From Saprospiraceae bacterium (GTDB lineage: Bacteria; Bacteroidota; Bacteroidia; Chitinophagales; Saprospiraceae), in NCBI GenBank assembly GCA_021739645.1, contig JAIPBL010000008.1, positions 1-64,000 of the forward strand: a DNA stretch of 64,000 nt, written 5' to 3'. The notes below the pieces were generated by a model. It worked only from the letters and a program-made list of their open reading frames with translations, did no database searches and was not told the origin of the DNA. The translations under genes and the position numbers were made by a program. Below, one piece after another: positions 37,695 through 46,210 of this stretch (positions are counted from its first letter, which is position 1; each line of letters starts with the position of its first letter).

Positions 37695-38357
37695 TCAGCC
37701 CCTCCAACCATTTTGGAACTTCCAGTTTTCTTTGACACGCTGGTATTCCTTGACTCTTTTACCAAAAACAAAATTGAGGCTCAAACCTGCCGAAATCAAA
37801 TGATAGGTGGCATGATGTGCGGGGATTATGAAAACACCATCTGGACGTTTCAGGTAATTATAGGCGTAACCTAGCTCTAACATGGTATGATTAAGTAGCG
37901 GAATAGAAAATCCGAAGCCACCGTTTAAGCCGAAAATTGGGTCGTAATTTTGATTAAAACTTGTGCCGTTTTTTTCAAGAATGGCCGATGTTTCATAAAC
38001 CCCAGCGCCTAGCCGTAGGACAAGCCCGAACCGCATTGCCGGATAGCGTGAAATTTTGGTTCTGACAAAACCGCCGTAGTAAGTTTCATCAAATGAGTAG
38101 CTATCCGTGTTGTTTTTGAAGGATGGACTGGTTAGGTTGGAGCGGTACTCGCCGCCAATTTGAAAATGATCGGCTCCAAATCCTATCCTGCCGCCATACC
38201 CTAAATAGTCGGTTTTGGTGGCAAGACTGATGTCAGGAGAAATGGTTGAAGCGGAGTATTTGGTTCGGTTGAGACTTCCGAAGCCTTCAAAAAAGAGTTG
38301 TTGAGCTTGAAGAACAAACCCAAAAAGCAAAATATTTAAGGTAAGGAAGGACTTCAT
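37695..38357 (-). CDS. outer-membrane beta-barrel protein
   Basis: 220 residues with the signal MKSFLTLNILLFGFVLQAQ. Alternating amphipathic strands follow: GYGGRIGFGADHFQIGGEY, GGFVRTKISRYPAMRFGLVLRLGAG, MLELGYAYNYL and LISAGLSLNFVFG. These are typical of an eight- to ten-stranded OmpW/OmpX-like porin fold. The basic tail GKRVKEYQRVKENWKF after the last strand is unusual, since barrels normally end in an aromatic residue. Function is unknown. Confidence 0.8.
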   Translation of the reverse strand: MKSFLTLNILLFGFVLQAQQLFFEGFGSLNRTKYSASTISPDISLATKTDYLGYGGRIGFGADHFQIGGEYRSNLTSPSFKNNTDSYSFDETYYGGFVRTKISRYPAMRFGLVLRLGAGVYETSAILEKNGTSFNQNYDPIFGLNGGFGFSIPLLNHTMLELGYAYNYLKRPDGVFIIPAHHATYHLISAGLSLNFVFGKRVKEYQRVKENWKFQNGWRG

Positions 38358-38388
38358 TCGAGCATTTGGATAAAAAACGAATCAACGA

Positions 38389-38423
38389 ATAAAGGCCAGT
38401 CACTTGGAAAGCCTGGCCTTTAT
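38389..38423 (-). terminator. hairpin terminator downstream of small membrane gene
   Basis: An 11-bp perfect stem (38389-38399 with 38413-38423) lies between the small gene at 38465 and the beta-barrel gene, both on the minus strand. T-richness after it is modest. Confidence 0.55.
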
Positions 38424-38464
38424 TCATCATTACTTGCATCAAATTGGCGTAAGCCAAGCTGAAA

Positions 38465-38620
38465 TCACATCAGTCGCATTGCCTGTACGAAGAAAGTGAG
38501 TGGGAAAGGGATGGCAAGCCAGAACCATTGTGGCACCCAAATCAACATGGCTAAAAGCACTACGGTTGACACGATAAAAAGTAGCCAGGAAGTTGCGGAC
38601 GATGTTTTTTCAGTATTCAT
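38465..38620 (-). CDS. small membrane protein, 51 residues
   Basis: Read directly from the minus strand: ATG at 38620, stop TGA at 38467-38465. It begins MNTEKTSSATSWLLFIVSTV and continues with a second hydrophobic half (LAMLIWVPQWFWLAIPF, then LTFFVQAMRLM). This predicts one or two membrane helices with a short polar N-terminus. A terminator hairpin follows at 38389-38423. It is too short to place in a family. Coding is supported by the hydrophobic composition and the flanking terminator only. Confidence 0.6.
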   Translation of the reverse strand: MNTEKTSSATSWLLFIVSTVVLLAMLIWVPQWFWLAIPFPLTFFVQAMRLM

Positions 38621-38690
38621 TGTTGTACTATTGAGTTTTTTTGTGCGGCAAAAGTAGAAAGGCCGGGCTAATTTGGCAAGCTATTTTAAA

Positions 38691-39407
38691 ATGATATTGA
38701 CTAATTTAAAAAGGTTATGCATAAAAATGAACACAGTAGGTGCCAGGTTCTACCGAATAGCAGTTTGGCTACCCAAACGCTGCTATCGGATTTCAAGGCA
38801 TATTTCAGTTGGGGGAGTAATTTTATTTTCACAAAAGGAACCTAAAATCTTGCATTGGTGGCAGGATTTTGCTTTTTTATTGCTTGACATTGTTGGTATT
38901 CCAGAATTGGCAGAGACCACGTTAGATTTTGCAAAATGGAATACCAGGCCACTTTCACCACTAGAAAAAGAGATGGCTACTTCCGTCTTTGGGAATTCGC
39001 TAAATCTCAATGCTATTCGAATTGACGAACGAGCCAAAATCGGCTGCCAAAAAAGGAATATTGCCTACGTGAGCTATTTCACCATCAATTCGTGGGGTCG
39101 ATTGCGTCCGGAGACACTGGTACATGAACTTGTGCACATCTGGCAATACCAGCATTTAGGTGGAGCTTATATCTCCAGGGCACTCAGGGCACAGCGAAGC
39201 CAAGCGGGCTACGATTACGGTGGACTGGAGGCATTGAGGACTAGTATGGAAGGAAATGGAAAAATTACAGACTTCAACCTTGAACAACAAGCGGAGATTA
39301 TCAGTGATTATTTCTGTTTACGTGAGGGGCTGAAACCAACGTGGGGCAATGCAGCGAAGGTTGATTTGCCAGTTTACGAGTATTTTATGTGCCAAATCTC
39401 CACTTAA
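38691..39407 (+). CDS. HExxH-motif protein, putative zinc metallopeptidase-like
   Basis: 238 residues from the ATG at 38691; a TTG six codons earlier and an ATG at 38727 are alternatives. The key feature is VHELVHIWQYQHLG near residue 150, an HExxH zinc-binding motif followed by W-Q as in DUF4157-like or eCIS-associated peptidase domains. The later NLEQQAEIISDYFCLREG could give the third ligand (Glu/Asp). A hydrophobic stretch FAFLLLDIVGIPELA is near residue 65. There is no signal peptide. Function is unknown and the catalytic call is inference from the motif. Confidence 0.7.
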   Translation: MILTNLKRLCIKMNTVGARFYRIAVWLPKRCYRISRHISVGGVILFSQKEPKILHWWQDFAFLLLDIVGIPELAETTLDFAKWNTRPLSPLEKEMATSVFGNSLNLNAIRIDERAKIGCQKRNIAYVSYFTINSWGRLRPETLVHELVHIWQYQHLGGAYISRALRAQRSQAGYDYGGLEALRTSMEGNGKITDFNLEQQAEIISDYFCLREGLKPTWGNAAKVDLPVYEYFMCQIST

Positions 39408-39561
39408 CTAGCTAGTAACTCAAAATCATTTTTCTCAATTGGCTGGGTAAATACTGGGATGCCTTATGTTTGTGGCCTTAAACGTTTTGAACTGTTGCAA
39501 AATGAATAATTGCTTGATTGTCAGGTATTTGAGCAAATCATTTTTAAGATACTTTTAGTTT

Positions 39562-40512
39562 ATGGTAAAATATTACAGCAAGGAGGGAGGACAACTCCGT
39601 GTGCTTGACGCACCAGAGCATGCTTGTTGGGTAAATATTTCACCACCGTTCACCCCCGAAGAACTAGAAGAAATCGCCCAACAGTTCGACATCCCGTTTG
39701 ACTTTCTCACCGACCCCTTGGACATTGATGAGCGGCCACGCTATGAAAGGGATGAAGATAAGCGGCTGATAATTCTGAGCAGCCCGATAGTGAATCCATT
39801 TGAAGAGGACATTGATGCCATTTTCATTACGGTGCCCTTGGGGATTATCATTACTCCAGACCATGTCATCACTATTACCTCCCAGCAAAGCCCGGTACTT
39901 GGTCTCTTTTTAGACACTAAGGTGAAAAACTTCGACCCTGAAGATGAGCAGTTATTTGTACTCCAAATACTTGAGCAAACCGTGTACAGGTTTCTGAACT
40001 GTTTGAAGCAGCTAAACCAAAAGCGGAACCTGATAGAGAAAGAGCTCTACCACAGCAGCCGGAATCAAGAGCTAAAGAATTTGCTGAGTATTGAAAAGAG
40101 CTTGGTTTATTTCGTTTCTTCCCTAAGTGACAATGAGCTGCTTAAGATGAAAATGAAACGTATTGACTTTCTCGGAGTCGGTAAGGATGAAGAAAAATTG
40201 GAATTATTCGAAGACATAATTATTGACAACAGCCAGGCACAGCAAATGGCAAACATGTACACCAACATCCTGAACGGCACAATGGATGCCTACGGCTCCA
40301 TCATCTCCAATAATTTGAACCTTACCATTAAGCGCCTCACTGTCATCACAATTGTATTGATGGTGCCCACACTTGTTGCATCTTTCATGGGAATGAACGT
40401 AGCATTGCCTTTTGCCGAGCAATCAAACTATGCATTTTTTATCATCCTGTTCATTTCACTTGCCTTCAGCCTTATCCTTTCCTGGTATTTTCAGCGCAAG
40501 AAACTGTTTTAG
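39562..40512 (+). CDS. corA: CorA-family magnesium/cobalt transporter
   Basis: 316 residues. A long acidic cytoplasmic domain with a coiled-coil stalk (about 130-255) leads to two C-terminal helices. The first ends in the selectivity motif G-M-N at about residues 277-279 (SFMGMNVALPF); the second (NYAFFIILFISLAFSLILSWY) is followed by the basic tail FQRKKLF. It should form the pentameric inner-membrane channel that imports Mg2+. It is monocistronic. Confidence 0.96.
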   Translation: MVKYYSKEGGQLRVLDAPEHACWVNISPPFTPEELEEIAQQFDIPFDFLTDPLDIDERPRYERDEDKRLIILSSPIVNPFEEDIDAIFITVPLGIIITPDHVITITSQQSPVLGLFLDTKVKNFDPEDEQLFVLQILEQTVYRFLNCLKQLNQKRNLIEKELYHSSRNQELKNLLSIEKSLVYFVSSLSDNELLKMKMKRIDFLGVGKDEEKLELFEDIIIDNSQAQQMANMYTNILNGTMDAYGSIISNNLNLTIKRLTVITIVLMVPTLVASFMGMNVALPFAEQSNYAFFIILFISLAFSLILSWYFQRKKLF

Positions 40513-41031
40513 GGAGGCGTTGCAACTTTTTGTGATAAAACTGACCCAATCTTCCACCTTTCCCATTGATTGTCAAGAGCTTAAATGTGCGATGATAATT
40601 ATTTTGTCATCAATTTGATTAAATTGCGTTTTCCACCTTTTGTAATGTTATCAACATTAGTGGGTGATGTTGAAAAAAATCATTTCGTTGATAATCAATA
40701 ACTTGCGTAGTTTGTCCACATTGTGTGGAAAACTCAAGCACGAAATTAGCAGTGGGGAAACTACTTTCGTGCTGTTAAAACGCATACATGAGATAACCAC
40801 TATCGTCCAATCATTAGCGGTTAAGATGGGGGGCAATTTGCCGACGTAAGAAGGCATTCCATCCTTGTTTGTTTATACTATCTCTTACTGATACTAGACC
40901 CGGATTATAGGTAATTGGCTTTGCACCTGTTTCGTATCGAACAGGTGCAAACCATTGTCTTTCAAAAAGGACTTCTAGTTGAGGTAAGGCTGTAATAATC
41001 CAGCGTGTAACACTATAATTTTCATTGAATT
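40513..41031. other. 519-bp leader region of nrdJ
   Basis: No convincing gene. A 60-residue open frame at 40664-40849 has no recognisable features. Several hairpins are visible: agcacgaaa pairing with tttcgtgct around 40737-40775, and the 12-bp stem at 40920-40951 listed separately. I found neither an adenosylcobalamin riboswitch box nor an NrdR box. Confidence 0.45.
40920..40951. promoter_or_regulatory. perfect 12-bp palindromic hairpin upstream of nrdJ
   Basis: tttgcacctgtt (40920-40931) pairs perfectly with 40940-40951 around an 8-base spacer, 80 bases before the nrdJ ATG. The symmetry suits a dimeric repressor operator or an RNA hairpin in the leader. No T-run follows, so it is unlikely to be a simple terminator. 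Confidence 0.5.
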
Positions 41032-43638
41032 ATGCAGACCTTAGAACTAAAAAGAAAGGCCCCTGTAAAAAATGGGGTAAAGGCCGAGCCGAAAACTTAC
41101 ACATTCAAGGAGGCTTTGAAAGCATCTACGGAATACTTCAACGGAGATGAACTCGCAGCCAATGTATGGGTAAACAAATATGCACTGAAAGACTCTTCGG
41201 GGAATATTTACGAGCAAACGCCAGACGACATGCACCGTCGAATTGCCTCCGAACTTCACAGGGTAGAGGCAAAATATCCTAACCCGGTTTCTGAAGAAAG
41301 ACTTTTTGAGCTGCTGCGCAATTTCAAATACATCATTCCGCAGGGTAGCCCAATGTCTGGAATTGGCAACAATTATCAAGTGTCATCTTTATCAAACTGC
41401 TTCGTTATCGGCAGTGGAGCCGACTCCTACGGCGGCATCATTCGGGCTGACGAAGAACAGGTGCAATTGATGAAACGGAGGGGTGGAGTAGGGCATGACC
41501 TATCGCATATCCGGCCCAAGGGCAGTCCTGTTCTCAACAGCGCTTTGTCCTCAACTGGACTTGTGCCATTCATGGAACGGTACTCAAACAGTACTCGTGA
41601 GGTCGCACAAGATGGTCGCCGTGGGGCTTTGATGCTTTCCGTTTCTATCAAACACCCAGATGCTGAGGATTTCATAGACGCAAAAATGGAATCTGGCAAA
41701 GTGACTGGCGCTAATGTATCCGTGCGATTGGATGACGACTTCATGAAAGCTGCAATTGCCGGCAGCGAATACATCCAGAAATTCCCAATTAATTCGAACG
41801 AGCCAACCTATCAAAAGTCAATAGACGCATCAAAACTTTGGGATAAAATCATTCACAACGCTTGGAAATCAGCAGAGCCAGGCGTATTGTTCTGGGACAC
41901 CATCATTCGTGAATCAGTTCCAGACTGTTACGCCGACCTTGGCTATCGGACGGTATCCACAAACCCTTGCGGAGAAATCCCACTTTGCCCATACGATAGC
42001 TGTCGTCTGTTGGCCATCAACTTATTTGGTTATGTAGACAATCCATTTACAACGAAAGCCAAATTCAACTTTGAAAAATTTGCCGACCATGTGCAAATGG
42101 CCCAAAGAATGATGGATGACATCATTGATTTGGAAATTGAAAAAATTGAAAAAATCATTGAGAAAATAGAAAACGACCCAGAAGCTGAAGACATCAAAGC
42201 CACTGAGCTTCGCCTTTGGCAAAAAATTCGCCGTACCTGCGTTGAGGGACGCAGAACTGGTGTGGGTATTACTGCCGAAGGAGATATGCTCGCAGCCTTG
42301 GGGTTAAAATACGGGACCGATGAGGCGCTTGATTGCTCCGTTGAAGTACACAAAACTCTGGCCGTTAATGCCTATGGCTCTTCTGTCACTATGGCAAAGG
42401 AACGTGGTGCTTTTGCAATCTATCACGCAGCTCGGGAAGCAAAAAATCCATTCATCAACCGCTTGAAGGAAGCTGACCCCAAAATGTATGAGGACATGGT
42501 GAAATATGGTCGTCGCAACATTGCTTTGCTGACCATTGCTCCTACCGGAACCACCAGTCTAATGTCCCAAACTACATCGGGGATTGAACCAGCGTTTTTG
42601 ATTACCTACAAAAGACGGCGGAAGGTGAACCCAAATGACAAGGAGGTGACCGTATCTTTTGTGGATGAAGTAGGAGACCACTGGGAGGAATACAATGTTT
42701 TTCACCACAAATTCCTTGATTGGCTCACTGCAAATGGCCATGACATCACGGACATCAAGCACATGTCATCAGAGGATTTGAATAAGTTGGTGGCAAAATC
42801 ACCTTACTACAAAGCCACGGCCAATGATGTCGATTGGGTTCAGAAAGTAAAGATGCAGGGCGCCATTCAAAAATGGGTGGACCACAGCATCAGTGTGACG
42901 GTCAATGTTCCTTTTGAAACTTCAGCGGATATGGTAAAACAAATTTACCAAACTGCTTGGGAGACTGGGTGTAAAGGTTGTACCATCTATCGTGATGGGT
43001 CTCGTTCTGGTGTATTGGTCTCAAATGACGACACTGGTAAGAAGCAGGAAGATAAACAAACAGAAGATGATGGCACTCAAATACCAACGACTTCAGCGCC
43101 TAAGCGGCCGAAGCGATTGGAAACTGAAATAGTTCGCTTTCAGAATAATCACGAAAAATGGATGGCCTTTGTTGGTTTGCTTGATGGCCAACCTTACGAG
43201 ATTTTCACGGGCCGGGCAGAAGATATTTTCATGCTGCCACCTTGGGTCACAAGCGGCTGGGTTATCAAGGAAAAAGATGATGAAGGAAACAACCGTTACG
43301 ATTTCCAGTTTGCCGATAAGGATGGGTATAAGGTAACGATGGAAGGTCTTTCCCGCTCCTTTGACAAAGAATACTGGAATTACGCTAAGTTGATATCTGG
43401 CGCATTGCGACATGGAATGCCATTGCCTTATGTCATCAACATGGTGGCTGGCTTGAATGTGGAACAGGAGCATATCAATACTTGGAAAACCGGTGTTGTT
43501 AGGGCGTTAAAGAAATTCGTGCCAGATGGAACCTACGCCATCAAAGAAAGCTGCCCGCAATGCGGTGACAAGGATGGCTTGATTTACAAGGAAGGTTGCC
43601 TGATTTGCAAGAGCTGCGGCCACTCCAAGTGCGGATAG
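41032..43638 (+). CDS. nrdJ: adenosylcobalamin-dependent (class II) ribonucleoside-diphosphate reductase
   Basis: 868 residues. It reduces ribonucleotides to deoxyribonucleotides using a B12-derived radical and needs no oxygen. Seen: SNCFVIGSGADSYGGI with the first redox cysteine, RRGGVGHDLSHIRPKG, STNPCGEIPLCPYDSC with the thiyl-radical cysteine and the partner, and APTGTTSLMSQTTSGIEPAF. A C-terminal CPQCGDKDGLIYKEGCLICKSCGHSKCG segment holds paired cysteines for re-reduction or zinc. A charged linker near 665-685 separates the core from the C-terminal region. With the mutase it implies a cobalamin requirement. Confidence 0.97.
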   Translation: MQTLELKRKAPVKNGVKAEPKTYTFKEALKASTEYFNGDELAANVWVNKYALKDSSGNIYEQTPDDMHRRIASELHRVEAKYPNPVSEERLFELLRNFKYIIPQGSPMSGIGNNYQVSSLSNCFVIGSGADSYGGIIRADEEQVQLMKRRGGVGHDLSHIRPKGSPVLNSALSSTGLVPFMERYSNSTREVAQDGRRGALMLSVSIKHPDAEDFIDAKMESGKVTGANVSVRLDDDFMKAAIAGSEYIQKFPINSNEPTYQKSIDASKLWDKIIHNAWKSAEPGVLFWDTIIRESVPDCYADLGYRTVSTNPCGEIPLCPYDSCRLLAINLFGYVDNPFTTKAKFNFEKFADHVQMAQRMMDDIIDLEIEKIEKIIEKIENDPEAEDIKATELRLWQKIRRTCVEGRRTGVGITAEGDMLAALGLKYGTDEALDCSVEVHKTLAVNAYGSSVTMAKERGAFAIYHAAREAKNPFINRLKEADPKMYEDMVKYGRRNIALLTIAPTGTTSLMSQTTSGIEPAFLITYKRRRKVNPNDKEVTVSFVDEVGDHWEEYNVFHHKFLDWLTANGHDITDIKHMSSEDLNKLVAKSPYYKATANDVDWVQKVKMQGAIQKWVDHSISVTVNVPFETSADMVKQIYQTAWETGCKGCTIYRDGSRSGVLVSNDDTGKKQEDKQTEDDGTQIPTTSAPKRPKRLETEIVRFQNNHEKWMAFVGLLDGQPYEIFTGRAEDIFMLPPWVTSGWVIKEKDDEGNNRYDFQFADKDGYKVTMEGLSRSFDKEYWNYAKLISGALRHGMPLPYVINMVAGLNVEQEHINTWKTGVVRALKKFVPDGTYAIKESCPQCGDKDGLIYKEGCLICKSCGHSKCG

Positions 43639-43649
43639 TAAACCAAATG

Positions 43650-43693
43650 CGCTGGAATCAATCGGAATTGGCTCCATCTGATTGACTCCAGCG
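43650..43693 (+). terminator. inverted repeat after nrdJ
   Basis: 14-bp arms 43650-43663 and 43680-43693 with one mismatch lie 12 bases past the nrdJ stop and 14 bases before the next gene. Position and strength fit a terminator, although the following T-tract is short, so some read-through into the DUF4258 pair is possible. Confidence 0.6.
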
Positions 43694-43706
43694 TTTCACT
43701 TAAAAT

Positions 43707-43961
43707 ATGGATTATATTTTTTCAAAGCATTCACTAGAAAGGCTTGATGAGCGACAAATACCAATTGAGGTTGCAAATGAAATCATATCAAAGCCAGATG
43801 AAGTTATCGAAAGCCATGATGGACTTACAATTTTTCAAGGAATAAAAACATTCCATGGTGGTAAAAACTATTTGGTAAGAATTTATGTAAATACGAAAGT
43901 TGACCCAAGTATAGTGGTCACAGCATTTAGGACTACAAAAATTGAGAAATACAAAAAATGA
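43707..43961 (+). CDS. DUF4258 protein (possible toxin component)
   Basis: 84 residues: FSKHSLERLDERQIPIEVANEI, then KPDEVIESHDGLTIFQG and YLVRIYVNTKVDPSIVVTAFRTTKIEKY. The H-x-x-x-R-x-x-x-R N-terminus and the terminal VVTAFRTTKI strand are the DUF4258 pattern, a small fold related to the RelE/BrnT-like class. Its stop overlaps the start of a DUF2283 gene by 4 bases. This arrangement is often regarded as toxin-antitoxin-like, which I infer here; toxicity is not shown. Confidence 0.85.
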   Translation: MDYIFSKHSLERLDERQIPIEVANEIISKPDEVIESHDGLTIFQGIKTFHGGKNYLVRIYVNTKVDPSIVVTAFRTTKIEKYKK

Positions 43962-44152
43962 AAGTAAAGTACGACAGTCATTTAGATATTATTCGAATAG
44001 TCTTCAGTGAAAAGCCTATTGTCGAAAGTGATGAAGATAAAGAAGGTGTAATTCTTGACTACGACAAGGATGGCAATGTAGTTGGGATTGAAATACTTTC
44101 TGCCTCAAAAAAGATGACCAATCCAAAGATTGTAGAATATGAAATAGCTTGA
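43958..44152 (+). CDS. DUF2283 protein (possible antitoxin component)
   Basis: 64 residues: MKVKYDSHLDIIRIVFSEKP, then ESDEDKEGVILDYDKDGNVVGIEILSAS. This is the standard DUF2283 pattern of a small beta sheet with an acidic turn and GIEILSAS. It overlaps the upstream DUF4258 gene by ATGA, so the two are translationally coupled. The low predicted charge fits binding to the basic partner. It is followed by a hairpin terminator. Confidence 0.88.
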   Translation: MKVKYDSHLDIIRIVFSEKPIVESDEDKEGVILDYDKDGNVVGIEILSASKKMTNPKIVEYEIA

Positions 44153-44210
44153 AAAATGAGGAGCCACTTTTTCAAACTTAAGATTTACGTTTTCTCATAG
44201 ACTGTTTTCG

Positions 44211-44244
44211 GGTAAGCTGTTGAGGATAGCAGCTTGCCTTTTTT
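44211..44244 (+). terminator. hairpin terminator of the DUF4258/DUF2283 pair
   Basis: A 9-bp stem (44211-44219 with 44230-44238, one G-T pair) is followed by a run of six T, 59 bases past the stop. It ends the two-gene unit before the convergent deiminase gene. Confidence 0.75.
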
Positions 44245-44282
44245 CATGGGGAATGCCCATGCTTGTCTCACACACTTTTTTA

Positions 44283-46049
44283 TCAGTGCACAATCACCTT
44301 CCGGGAGCTTATTTCCGTCGCAGTTTTTAAGCTGACAAGGTAAGTTCCCGGAGGCAGGTTGCTTGCGTTGAAATAATGTCTTGACATGCCTGCCTGAAGC
44401 CTTCCGTCAAATATCGTTTTGATGTTCCTCCCAAAAACGTCATGCAACTCCAATGTCGCATCCATAGTATTACCTGCGAATATTGGGACCACCGTGGTAG
44501 CAATTGCTGGGTTAGGATAAATTGCTTCCATCTTCAATTCATTTGTTTCAGCAACAGCCGAAATCACGTCGTTTACTGTGAATTCATAATACCCCATTGG
44601 AGCGGCCAGCGGTCTAACTTGCGTCTTGGAGGAGTTAGCAGTGGCTGAAATGTAGTAAAAAACTTGGCTCCCATTGACTTGGTGAGGAATCGAGGCCACC
44701 CAATCATCACCGACCCCTGCGCTCTGCATAGCAATTGATTCATAGGCTTGGGTTGTGTCGATGGTGTAGTAAACTTGCGCACTAGCAATGCCACTCCTGT
44801 GCTTTATTTGCGCAGCAACTTGATAATCGCCCAAGTCGTTGTTGTTTTCTACATCTGGAAGCCTTTTGTGGACAATCCAAAGTGGATCGGTTGAGCCTAT
44901 TTCCTTCGTAATGCAGTGGAGTGCTCCTTTGGCACTTATCATGCTGTTACAATTGATACCAACAACTTTGTAACCTGGGTAGTATTCCCGATAAATTCCC
45001 AAAGCAATGGAGTCATATTGCGGTTCATAGATTGGCACCAAGATGGTTTTGTTCACAAATACCGCATTTGTGTAGGTTCGATAGTCACCTAATGGAGGAT
45101 AGGCGCCGTTGGCTGCGGGTGGTTGCAACACTCTAACGACTTTGTAAGGCGTGCCAAAACCAGAATTGAAATTATCTAGTACGTATTGGAGGTTGGCTTC
45201 AATTTGTGGCCCATCGGCAATGCCACTCGGGTACTCTCCAACGAGCATTGTTTCCTCATCCAACAGGCGCATGTGCATGTCAATGTGATGGATGTCGTCG
45301 TAAGGCAAGGTCTCCATTTTGATAAACTGGTTAATTCCCATGTAATCCTCCATGATATTATCAATGTCCTGTTCGGTATGGGGCCCAGCATTAAAAGGAT
45401 TGCCGGGACCGTTTTCATTCAAAATCAGCTTCGATGCAAAGGCCTTACCCATGCCGTCAGACATAAAGTTCCCACCTGTGTTGGCCATTCTTTCTGGGTT
45501 AAGTGTTGTCGAATAAACTGGGATATTGAGGTAAGCGCCTGCCTCGGTTGGCAGGGCATCATCTTTTGGTCGGGATGGGCGGTTATAAACCCAGTCAATG
45601 AAATTAAGGTCTTCCACATCATTGGCATAAACGCAATTAGGGCCATAATCTCTAATCCAGACTGAATTGTTTGGTACAACAATAAGCTCAACATTGGTCA
45701 AGTTTGCGCCAGCAACCTGCAATAATGTATCTGCCGAATTTTTGATGGTTTCTGTATCGCAAAAAATCAAAACTTTGACTTCCTGTGATGCAGCAACCAC
45801 AATTTGCGTCAAAATAGTTGGGTACGCCCGCCAAGCTATGGCCAGCGCTTGTAGCTCCTCCCACTCCGCCATGTGCCGAACAGGGTAGGGTGGTGGTGTC
45901 TCAATTCCTACTGCGGAGGGGATTTGCGTGAAATTGTTCCATTCCAAAAGTGCCCGCTCTTCTGGCGTGAACCCACGAGGGAGAATTTCCTCCTGTGAAA
46001 ATATTGGGGAGCAGATTATTGAGAATGCAATTACAACTAGGTATTTCAT
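44283..46049 (-). CDS. T9SS-exported peptidylarginine/agmatine deiminase-like enzyme
   Basis: 588 residues: signal peptide MKYLVVIAFSIICSPIFSQ, deiminase alpha/beta propeller (about 50-400), an Ig-like beta domain (about 410-495) and a type A sorting domain (about 505-588, AIYPNPAIATT to SSRKVIVH). Catalytic positions by motif: Trp131 and Asp134 in WIRDYGP, His255 and Asp257 in HHIDMHM, Cys379 in AKGALHCIT. Arg157 and Arg160 in YNRPSRPKDD lie where Porphyromonas gingivalis PPAD has its two substrate-carboxylate arginines, with different spacing. It should hydrolyse guanidino groups (arginine to citrulline, or agmatine) outside the cell. Free agmatine, peptide or protein substrate is undecided. 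Confidence 0.9.
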   Translation of the reverse strand: MKYLVVIAFSIICSPIFSQEEILPRGFTPEERALLEWNNFTQIPSAVGIETPPPYPVRHMAEWEELQALAIAWRAYPTILTQIVVAASQEVKVLIFCDTETIKNSADTLLQVAGANLTNVELIVVPNNSVWIRDYGPNCVYANDVEDLNFIDWVYNRPSRPKDDALPTEAGAYLNIPVYSTTLNPERMANTGGNFMSDGMGKAFASKLILNENGPGNPFNAGPHTEQDIDNIMEDYMGINQFIKMETLPYDDIHHIDMHMRLLDEETMLVGEYPSGIADGPQIEANLQYVLDNFNSGFGTPYKVVRVLQPPAANGAYPPLGDYRTYTNAVFVNKTILVPIYEPQYDSIALGIYREYYPGYKVVGINCNSMISAKGALHCITKEIGSTDPLWIVHKRLPDVENNNDLGDYQVAAQIKHRSGIASAQVYYTIDTTQAYESIAMQSAGVGDDWVASIPHQVNGSQVFYYISATANSSKTQVRPLAAPMGYYEFTVNDVISAVAETNELKMEAIYPNPAIATTVVPIFAGNTMDATLELHDVFGRNIKTIFDGRLQAGMSRHYFNASNLPPGTYLVSLKTATEISSRKVIVH

Positions 46050-46210
46050 GACGAATGAGTTTGAGGAAAACCAAATGAAAGTTCGTGCAAATTCATGTTT
46101 TATCTCGAAAGCTAATAAAAATATTGCTGTTGTTTGTCAGACAGTTGCTATAATTTTGCCCAAGATTTCAGCATTCTAAAATTGAAGCTGTTTAAAATAG
46201 AATAATTGCC

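Noticed and set aside
40513-41031. Adenosylcobalamin riboswitch or NrdR box upstream of nrdJ
   Set aside because: Expected because the enzyme needs B12, but no B12-box-like core or NrdR consensus could be seen. Only hairpins of another kind are present.
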